The notes under the pieces: model-generated | Seen by the model: only the letters and a program-made list of their open reading frames with translations | Databases searched by the model: none | Told to the model about the DNA's origin: nothing | Assembly: GCA_017525605.1 (NCBI GenBank) | Contig: JAFXSM010000037.1 | Span: 1 to 45,238, forward strand | DNA: 45,238 nt | From: Treponema sp. | GTDB taxonomy: Bacteria > Spirochaetota > Spirochaetia > Treponematales > Treponemataceae | Direction of reading: 5' to 3' | Made by a program: the position numbers and the translations under genes | Shown: in pieces, positions 32,843-40,321 of the stretch | How positions within the stretch are numbered: position 1 is the first letter of the stretch | Layout of the letters: every line of letters starts with the position of its first letter

Positions 32843-34382
32843 ATGAAAATGACAAAGATTTTTGCGGGCCTTGCAGCCCTTGCGCATTCACGGCGGGATT
32901 GGGATTCGTGTCCTGCTCGAACGATGATGAAGATGATTCTGTAAATATAAGCACTGCGTCGCAGAGCCTTGAAGATGCGGCATACAGCGTAATCCGCTCG
33001 CTCTGCGACCTTGCTCAGTATGACAGTAATGCTGTGCAGTCGGACGACGAAAAAGATTACATCGGCGTGGAAACACTTCCTGAAAACTGGAGGAGCATGA
33101 CTTTTACATGCGACCAGGGCGTGGTTCTTGATGATACAAAGCCGACCGTCTATTCAATCGCCGTCAACAACACTGCTGACGCAAAAGAGTTCTTTTCTTC
33201 AATGATTGGCGAAAGTGTGGAAGACGATTCTTACACCTGGACTTGCGATGGATTGGGTAGCCTTTCTTTTTCGGCTGTCACAGGTAATGAGGATTTGTTT
33301 GCGACGCTTTCCGTCAATATCAGCGTTCTTCCTGGTGTGACAGAAATCCATTTTGTTCCGATTGATGTCATTGATGAGGCAAAAGCTGAGAACGCCTCAT
33401 CATTCATTGTTCCATACTATGATGCTGGAGATGTCATCAGGCGAACAAAGGACAACACATACTGGATTTGCGTTCGTCCTGCAGGCGGAGCCATGAAGAA
33501 GGACAAGAGCTACTGGATTTGCCTCAATCCGGGAAACATCATTGAATCTGAAAAAAAGACATACTCAAACTTGAAATATAATAGTCAGACATATAAGCAG
33601 ACATGGACTTACGCAAAAAAATTGATGTCGCTTAAAACTGCGAAAGCCGCTTATCATACATTTGCCCTGATTACAGGAACCAAAGAAGGAGCTTACATCT
33701 ACAACTACATGAAGCAGCAGCTTGGTGATGATATTGCGAAATTGGACTTTGAAAGTGACGGATATTTAAAATTCTGCTTTGCCTACGATGGTCCTAAAAA
33801 CGATTCTGCACGGGCGGGGGTAAAGCTTGCCCAGCCTTTTATCAGCGGTTACACACATTATGCTGATTCCTCAGTTGCAACAGAATGGGGCTGGGACAAA
33901 CTTGCGACAGAGTACATCTATGTTCATTTTTCAACGGGGTATGCAAGTCAAAACAACATTACGAAAGAGAGTTATCCTAAATTTCTTTTTTCTCTGACAG
34001 ATGACTATGATGCTGTCCACTTGAGTAAAAACTTCAATGTGAATTTGGATAATTCAGAATTTATTAATAATGCTTACGACTATAAGGAATATCTTCAGAC
34101 TTATAATCCGTCAACTGGCTTTATGTTTGAGACTGAAAAAAATATCTTGCGGATGTTCTAGATTACAGTGTGATTATTAGTCCTGAGCTTGTTATAAAAG
34201 ACAACAAGGGAAATGCGGAAATTGCGAAACGTCCTGTAAAAGATAAGGATTATGAGGATGTTTGCACGCTCGACTATGTAGAGGGAAGCTCTTATGAGCC
34301 TCTTGACTGGTGGGATTCCCTTGGTGTGACAGTCCGCTATGTAGACGGCAATTGGGTCAAGTGGGACATAGAAAATAAATAG
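32843..34382 (+). pseudogene. Tandem lipoprotein paralog A, broken by two frameshifts
   Basis: The intact paralogs show what this gene should be: a lipoprotein of about 500 aa. The signal peptide starts at the ATG 32843 (MKMTKIFAGLAALA), but an extra GC within GCGC at 32882-32885 shifts the frame; the continuation GFVSCSNDDEDDS and the body run to 34161 in the next frame. At the A7 run 34136-34142 a second shift occurs, and the tail (YLADVLDYSVIISPELVIKDNKG, here split by the stop) continues to 34382 in the third frame. The body has GDVIRRTKDNTYWICVRPAG and KDKSYWICLNP like the others. The simplest reading is a decayed gene; a sequencing or assembly error is possible. The body could still be translated from the ATG at 32899 without a signal peptide. 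Confidence 0.85.
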
Positions 34383-34391
34383 GAGATTACA

Positions 34392-35885
34392 ATGAAACGA
34401 ACAAAGATTTTTGCGGGCTTCGCTGCCCTTGTATTTACAGCAGGATTGGGATTTGTTTCCTGCTCGAACGATGATGACGATGTTGATTCAACAGTAGAAA
34501 AATCTGAGGCTGATGTTGAACTTGAAAACTCTGCGTTCAGCGTATTGCGCTCGTTGGCAAATCTTGCCGAATATGATGAAAATGGTTCCCTAGATGAAGA
34601 CGGAATTTACACTGGAGTTGAAACTTTGCCTTCAAACTGGAAGAGCATAAAATTCACCTGCGACCAGGGCTATGAGCTTGGGGATGACTCAAGCGTCCGT
34701 TCTATTGCTGTAAGCAGCACGGATGACGCACGCGCTTTTTTCTCGGACATGATTGGCGAGACTGTGACTGACGATTCTTGCACTTGGACTTGCCCAGGTT
34801 TTGGCACACTCACATACACGGAAGTAAGCGGAAATGATGATTTGTATGCTACTGTCGATGTCGCAATCGATGTGCTTCCTTCCGTAACAAAACTTAACTT
34901 CGTGCCGGTTGAGGTAATCACAAGTGAAAATGCAGAAAACAGTTTCTCTGGAGTTCCATACTACCATGCTGGCGATGTTATCAGGCGCAAGAGCGATGAA
35001 ACCTACTGGATTTGCGTTCGTCCTGCAGGTGGCCCACTTCGTAAAGACAAGAGCTACTGGATCTGCTTCAATCCCTACGACAAAAAAGGAAAGTGCCTTA
35101 TTACTGGTGAAACAAAAAAAGTTACAGTAAATGGCGAAAAGGCTACCTGGAAATATGCGAAGAACCTTATGTCCCTCAAAACAGCAGAAGCGGCATCCTT
35201 TACATTCCTCTGCATCGCGAATCCGAAAACAAATAAGATTTTTGATGGTTGTGAGCAGACAAATACAAATCTTAAAAATATCGGTTTTGATTTGCTCCAG
35301 CTTTCTTGCGGAGGAAGGCTGGAAAGCGGCGACGTTGATGAATATACACTTGAAAACATGGGTGTCTTTGCTTTTGCATACGGTAAGCCGAAAAATGATT
35401 CAAAGCGCCCTAGATCATCGGAAGTAAAATATGTGCAGCCCTATCTTTCTATAGGAGGTGGTAGCGCAGGTTCAGAAAAAGCGTGTAACGCAGAAATAAG
35501 AATTGCAAAAAACGCAGTAGACGAAGAACTCTGGCTTAGTTCTGTGACTGATAGGCATGATTTGGCTTATGTAGAGGCCGAGGGGTTGCTTGATGATGAA
35601 AGCCCTTACAATTATGAGGACTATCTTTTTGAATATCTGCCAAATAACATTAAGTTTGCAAATATTAAAAAACTTGTTGGCATTAACAATCCTTTTGCCG
35701 CTGCCATGACGATAGAGTTGTGTATCAATGATAACAAAGGAAAAACAGTGGCTAAAAAACCAAGCAGTGCCTATGAAGATGTGTTCGTTGCAACTGACAG
35801 CGGAAGCCAGTTCGATTATTGGGCAGCACGCCAAAACACAAAACTGGTTGTAGATGGAAAGGAAGCCAGCTGGCAGAACGAATAG
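34392..35885 (+). CDS. Tandem lipoprotein paralog B
   Basis: A 497-aa lipoprotein with an SPII signal (KRTKIFAGFAALVFTAGLGF, then VSCSNDDDD, Cys about 26). After an acidic tether comes a conserved body: SVLRSLANLAEYD, LPSNWKSIKFTCDQGYELG, a Ser/Thr-rich sandwich-like stretch, GDVIRRKSDETYWICVRPAGG with KDKSYWICFNP, WKYAKNLMSLKTAEAASF, FAYGKPKNDSKRP and VQPYLS, and a closing IKDNKG-like motif (CINDNKGKTVAKKPS) with a Trp-rich end. I do not recognise a family. AGGAG lies seven bases before the ATG, which follows paralog A by only nine bases, so the array is likely one transcript. Confidence 0.85.
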   Translation: MKRTKIFAGFAALVFTAGLGFVSCSNDDDDVDSTVEKSEADVELENSAFSVLRSLANLAEYDENGSLDEDGIYTGVETLPSNWKSIKFTCDQGYELGDDSSVRSIAVSSTDDARAFFSDMIGETVTDDSCTWTCPGFGTLTYTEVSGNDDLYATVDVAIDVLPSVTKLNFVPVEVITSENAENSFSGVPYYHAGDVIRRKSDETYWICVRPAGGPLRKDKSYWICFNPYDKKGKCLITGETKKVTVNGEKATWKYAKNLMSLKTAEAASFTFLCIANPKTNKIFDGCEQTNTNLKNIGFDLLQLSCGGRLESGDVDEYTLENMGVFAFAYGKPKNDSKRPRSSEVKYVQPYLSIGGGSAGSEKACNAEIRIAKNAVDEELWLSSVTDRHDLAYVEAEGLLDDESPYNYEDYLFEYLPNNIKFANIKKLVGINNPFAAAMTIELCINDNKGKTVAKKPSSAYEDVFVATDSGSQFDYWAARQNTKLVVDGKEASWQNE

Positions 35886-35896
35886 AGGAAACTAAC

Positions 35897-37471
35897 ATGA
35901 AACGAACAAAGATTTTTGCGGGCATAGCTGCCCTTATATTTACAGCAGGATTGGGATTTATTTCCTGCGCAAACGATGATGACGAAGATTCAACAGAAAC
36001 TGTAAACACAGACACTACGGACACTGACAACAGCACAGAAGCTCTTGAAAGCACAGCATTCAACCTTTTGCGCACCCTCTGTTCAATCGACAGCGATGAA
36101 GACGACATGGAAGAGCTTCCAGAGAACTGGGCTACAGCATCCTACACAATCGACGAGGGTGCTGTAATCGGTGAGGACGAGGCCACAGTTTATTCACTTC
36201 CTTGCTATGACGCTGACGACGCGCTTGAATATTTTTCCGACCTTATCGGAAAGCCAGTTTCATCTGATGATTTGACCAACGGAACTTACAAATGGACATA
36301 CTCTGGTCTTGGCTCTCTCACTTTCACAAAAGACAGCACGGAAGATGATTCGCTTTTTGCCACAATAACTTTCGATGTTCCTTGCCTTGCAGGCAAAATC
36401 ACCCAGCTCAAATTCATCGACAGCGAGACTTTTGCTGCCTCTGCCTCCGAAAACAGCTACAAGGGAAAGCCTTATTTTGGAGCTGGAGACATCATCAAGC
36501 GAAAAGAAAAGAACGATGAGTATACTTACTGGATGTGCGTTCGACCAGCCGGCGGCAATTTGTTTAAGGACAAGAGCTACTGGGTATGCCTGAATCCTGA
36601 GGAAAAAAATATATTTACAGAAAAACAAGAATCTGTAACTCTTTATTCAGCAGACAACAAAAAAGTTTCCAAAAAATGGAAGCTCGCAAAGAACCTTATG
36701 TCGCTAAAAACCGCAAAGGCCGCATGTCACACATTCGCCTCTATTGCAAATACTGATGATTTGTGGGCGCTGGATAATGCAAATGATGAGATAAATACAT
36801 ATTTGACCAACACGCTGAAAATTGATTTGAAGGCTCTGGCAATAATGCCTGATGAATTCTGCTTTGCCTATGGAAGCTACACAAAAGATAAAAAGCGCAT
36901 TACAAGCGGAAAAAATCAGAATGCATATACACAGTATGTTCAGCCATTTTTGATTGGAAAACTCTATAAAGATGACGACGGCAATGTAAAAGAAGTAATA
37001 GCGACAGTCAAAGCAGGCACAAAAACAATGTATTCTGCTACTGACAATTATGATATGAAATATGCGAATCAGATTGGAATTGGGATCATTCATGGGGATG
37101 ACGCTGATTTTGATTACAGCAAATTCTTTCAACGTACTACCGACGATTGTGAATTCGAGACTTGTACAATTATAAGACAAGGTGAAGAAATTGAGGGTAT
37201 TGCCTCATACCAGTATTATCGTATTACTCCATACGGGAATGGGGACGCAGAACAAGGTACAGACCGCCATTTCATCTTCTTCAGCCCGGAACTTTGCATA
37301 AAGGACAACAAGGGAACTGCTTCTGAAGCAAAAAATCCTTTGGGAAGCAAGTACGATGTGGTGTACCGTGCCGCAGACAATGGTACCAACTGGAATTGGT
37401 GGGATTTCCTTGCTACAACAAACCGCTATGTAGACGGCAAACTGACGGACTTTACAAAGGAAAACAAGTAA
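35897..37471 (+). CDS. Tandem lipoprotein paralog C
   Basis: A 524-aa lipoprotein of the same family as its neighbours. The ATG at 35897 is chosen because the signal peptide KRTKIFAGIAALIFTAGLGF is nearly identical to the other copies; the frame extends upstream into paralog B without support. After FISCANDDDEDS comes a longer Thr/Asp-rich spacer, then LPENWATASYTIDEG, GDIIKRKEKNDEYTYWMCVRPAGG, KDKSYWVCLNP, WKLAKNLMSLKTAKAACH, FCFAYGSYTKDKKR, VQPFLIGKL and the end FFSPELCIKDNKG with a W-W-D segment and NRYVDGKL. It starts 11 bases after B ends. The sequence differs most in the middle and towards the end, suggesting diversification of the exposed face. Confidence 0.85.
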   Translation: MKRTKIFAGIAALIFTAGLGFISCANDDDEDSTETVNTDTTDTDNSTEALESTAFNLLRTLCSIDSDEDDMEELPENWATASYTIDEGAVIGEDEATVYSLPCYDADDALEYFSDLIGKPVSSDDLTNGTYKWTYSGLGSLTFTKDSTEDDSLFATITFDVPCLAGKITQLKFIDSETFAASASENSYKGKPYFGAGDIIKRKEKNDEYTYWMCVRPAGGNLFKDKSYWVCLNPEEKNIFTEKQESVTLYSADNKKVSKKWKLAKNLMSLKTAKAACHTFASIANTDDLWALDNANDEINTYLTNTLKIDLKALAIMPDEFCFAYGSYTKDKKRITSGKNQNAYTQYVQPFLIGKLYKDDDGNVKEVIATVKAGTKTMYSATDNYDMKYANQIGIGIIHGDDADFDYSKFFQRTTDDCEFETCTIIRQGEEIEGIASYQYYRITPYGNGDAEQGTDRHFIFFSPELCIKDNKGTASEAKNPLGSKYDVVYRAADNGTNWNWWDFLATTNRYVDGKLTDFTKENK

Positions 37472-37564
37472 ATACCAAGTTTTTCCAAAAAAATATCTGC
37501 CTAAACATCTATAGAGCACTTAAAAAGATTTCATTCTTTGTAGGTGCTCTTGTATGGGGGTAAC

Positions 37565-39058
37565 ATGAAACGAACAAATATTTTTGCGGGCTTTGCGGCT
37601 CTTGTGTTCATGGCGGGACTCGGATTCGTGTCCTGCTCAGACGACGATGACGAAGATGAAAAAGAGCTTTCGATTGAGGATACGGAGGACAATTCCGTTT
37701 CGTCTGAAAGCATCGCGTTCAACATTTTGCGCGACTTGTGCGATTTGTCGAATGATGACGGCGACGAAGAGCTTCCTGACGGTTGGGAGTCAACGTCGTT
37801 CGAGGCCGACATCGGAACGACTTTCCCGGAGGAAATCCAGTCTGACAGCACAGTGCGTTATGTCGCCTGCGAGAGCGCAGAGGAAGCCGCAGCGTATTTC
37901 CACGAGCTTATCGGAATCGACTCTGACACATGGTCGGACTCAAAAGCCGGAACATTCACTTTTGAAAAAGCCGATTCTTCTGAAGATCCTGATTTGTTTG
38001 CGACTTTGACTGTAAGAAGCGAGCGAATCGATAATCTTTCGGTCCTCAATTTTTATTCTGCAGAAGGAATCAAGTCTTCTGTCGGTGAGAATGGCGTGAC
38101 TCCGACTTACTATCACGCGGGGGACATTGTTAAAAGAGAGTCTGACGGCACTGTTTGGATTTGCATACAACCTGCCGGCGGCCCTTCAAACGAAAAGAAC
38201 AGCTACTGGATGTGCCTTGACCCGTTTGCGAAATCAGGAAAAAAGGCGGGAAAGTGCATCATAAAGGAAGATAAAAGGCAAGTAATGCTTTCTCAGGGGG
38301 AGCTGATTCAGAAAAACTGGGTGTATGCAAAAAATCTTATGTCGCTCGATACTGCAAAGGCTGCTTACCACACATTCAATGCGCTTTTAAATGGAAACGG
38401 TACAAACGCAAGTGCCGTGTACAATACAATCAAAGGTATGGGATATGACATTGCGAATCTTTCAAACAACGGAGAGAATTTCTGCTTTGCGTATGGTAGC
38501 CCTAAAAACGACAAGGAAGTGCGCGTATCCCGCAAATCTCGTGAAAATCCAAAACCTGTAAATTCCCAGACAACATATGTTCAGCCGTTCTTTATCGGCA
38601 AAGTCGGAGCGGAAGATTCTGTTGAAACTACTTCGGAAAATTACAACACCACCCAGTCGGGTGCAAAGTCGATGCTTGCTGTGACCGATGCTTATGACAT
38701 CAATTATCTTGATTCATTTTTTACAAACTTTTATTGCTATATTTTGAGAATGAAAGATGATCCGAATGACGGTTATACTTATCTTGATTACATTCATGCA
38801 GTCGATGAAGATGGAAGCCTGAGATTTAAGGGAGATTTTACTTGGATGAACAAGACGGATCGTGATTTGTCGAAGCTTCCCTACGATGTTAGAGAGAAAT
38901 TTGAAGCCGAAATTCCTTCTCTAAAATCATATCCTTACCATATTATTTTCAGCCCTGAACTTACAATAAAGGACAATGGAACTGCTGGTTCTGATGGCTT
39001 TACAGATATTTATCACAGCGGTGACGATAACTCGTTTGATTATTGGGATTCGCTTTAA
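37565..39058 (+). CDS. Tandem lipoprotein paralog D, C-terminally shortened
   Basis: A 497-aa lipoprotein with SPII signal KRTNIFAGFAALVFMAGLGF and the acidic start CSDDDDEDEKE. The family body is present: LPDGWESTSFEADIG, GDIVKRESDGTVWICIQPAGG, KNSYWMCLDPFAK, NWVYAKNLMSLDTAKAAYHTF, FCFAYGSPKNDKEVR, YVQPFFIGKVG and IIFSPELTIKDNG. It stops at FDYWDSL, about 15-20 residues before the end seen in B and C, where a YVDGxW-type strand should follow. The loss removes only the last strand, so it may still fold. The ATG at 37565 follows a weak GGGGG-type ribosome site; a 93-base gap separates it from C. Confidence 0.83.
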   Translation: MKRTNIFAGFAALVFMAGLGFVSCSDDDDEDEKELSIEDTEDNSVSSESIAFNILRDLCDLSNDDGDEELPDGWESTSFEADIGTTFPEEIQSDSTVRYVACESAEEAAAYFHELIGIDSDTWSDSKAGTFTFEKADSSEDPDLFATLTVRSERIDNLSVLNFYSAEGIKSSVGENGVTPTYYHAGDIVKRESDGTVWICIQPAGGPSNEKNSYWMCLDPFAKSGKKAGKCIIKEDKRQVMLSQGELIQKNWVYAKNLMSLDTAKAAYHTFNALLNGNGTNASAVYNTIKGMGYDIANLSNNGENFCFAYGSPKNDKEVRVSRKSRENPKPVNSQTTYVQPFFIGKVGAEDSVETTSENYNTTQSGAKSMLAVTDAYDINYLDSFFTNFYCYILRMKDDPNDGYTYLDYIHAVDEDGSLRFKGDFTWMNKTDRDLSKLPYDVREKFEAEIPSLKSYPYHIIFSPELTIKDNGTAGSDGFTDIYHSGDDNSFDYWDSL

Positions 39059-39105
39059 AAGTGATTTAAAGAAAGTCATAGCACATGGTTCTAGTAACTT
39101 TTTTG

Positions 39106-39114
39106 TGCTATGCT
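39106..39114 (+). promoter_or_regulatory. Extended -10-like box, leaderless arrangement
   Basis: TGCTATGCT ends seven bases before the ATG at 39122 with no ribosome site. An in-frame ATG at 39110 lies inside this box, so the later start is preferred for the BMP-like gene. Confidence 0.5.
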
Positions 39115-39121
39115 TTTCTTT

Positions 39122-40321
39122 ATGTTCGCATATAAAGAAAAGTCTTGTTTCAAAAAGAAAACTTCGTCTTCTTTTGTTCTGTTTTTTTTATTTTTGGCTG
39201 TCTTTTCCTTTTTATCATGTTCTGGAGACGGGGAGTCTTCTTCATCTGAAAACACGAAAATTCAAGAAAAACTTGTCATCGTCTTCCATTTGCCTGACGG
39301 GCTAGGTGACAATTCCTACAATGATATTCTGACTTACGGAATCCATAAGGCTGCAATCGAGAATAATCTTCTTGTTTATGATGTCAGCCCGACTGACTGG
39401 GAAGATTCAGTAGCAAAAATAAAAAAAGTTTTCGCATCATACCGTGAAATAATCGGTGCAGAAGAAAATGCCGAGGTTTCAGTTCTTTTCGTTTTTGCGA
39501 GCGAGGGCTATCTGGACATTCTCCGAATAAAAGAAGAATTTGGTGAATATTTGTCTTCTTCTGAAAATCCGTTTACATATCTGCTTTTTGAGTCCGAGGA
39601 AATTACACCTGACTATTATTCGTCAGAAGACTCTGATTTGTCAGTTTTGAGTACGGTTTATATTCCGCTTTACGGAGCCAGCTACCTTGCTGGAAAAGTT
39701 TCAGAAACTCTGCTTTCAGAAAAAGAAAATCCGCGCGTTACTGCGTTGCTTGCAAATGATTATATGCAGTTTGAAATTGATGGTTTGGAAGGCTTTGCTC
39801 AAGGTTACGGCAAAAGTTATGATAAAATCTATAATTACACTGGGGCTACAGAAGAAGATGTAGCGACAATGAAAAATAAGGATTTTGTTGCGAAAACGAT
39901 TAACAGTTCTGAAGATATCCATGGTTTTAACAGCGAGGAAACTGCCTATAAAATTGCCTATAACGACAGCTTCAATCCTTTTGATTTGTATTTCCCGATT
40001 TGTGGAGGAAGCATTCACGGGCTTTTGCGCTATAACCGCGAGCACGGAGCCGACTCTTTCTATACAGCCGGAATGGATTCCGATATGAGCATTTACAGTT
40101 CGCAAGTGCCTTTTTCTGTAGTCAGGCATGTTGATAAGGCGGCTGAGTTTTGCATAAAACAATGGATTACCGACGGAAAAATTCCTCATTATCAAAGGCT
40201 TGGGCTTGAAGAAGGCTATACTGAGCTTGTTATTTCCAAAGGCTACGAAAATCTTTCACAGACTGCAGAGGAAAATCTTTCGGAGGCTATCGAAATGGAG
40301 AAAAAATATTATGAAAATTAG
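39122..40321 (+). CDS. BMP/PnrA-family substrate-binding lipoprotein
   Basis: A 399-aa lipoprotein. The N-terminus MFAYKEKSCFKKK is followed by a hydrophobic signal and lipobox FSFLSCSGDGESSSS. The body is a periplasmic-binding fold of the BMP group: KLVIVFHLPDGLGDNSYND (compare GxxDxSFN in BMP proteins), VYIPLYGASYLAGKVSETL, VTALLANDYMQFEIDGLEGFAQGY, GGSIHGLLRY and GMDSDMS. BMP proteins bind nucleosides or related ligands and usually serve an ABC importer; none is encoded here. Instead it overlaps the next gene by 11 bases, whose product also begins with a binding-protein domain, so this may act as a sensor rather than a transport protein. The start at 39122 is chosen from promoter spacing. 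Confidence 0.83.
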   Translation: MFAYKEKSCFKKKTSSSFVLFFLFLAVFSFLSCSGDGESSSSENTKIQEKLVIVFHLPDGLGDNSYNDILTYGIHKAAIENNLLVYDVSPTDWEDSVAKIKKVFASYREIIGAEENAEVSVLFVFASEGYLDILRIKEEFGEYLSSSENPFTYLLFESEEITPDYYSSEDSDLSVLSTVYIPLYGASYLAGKVSETLLSEKENPRVTALLANDYMQFEIDGLEGFAQGYGKSYDKIYNYTGATEEDVATMKNKDFVAKTINSSEDIHGFNSEETAYKIAYNDSFNPFDLYFPICGGSIHGLLRYNREHGADSFYTAGMDSDMSIYSSQVPFSVVRHVDKAAEFCIKQWITDGKIPHYQRLGLEEGYTELVISKGYENLSQTAEENLSEAIEMEKKYYEN

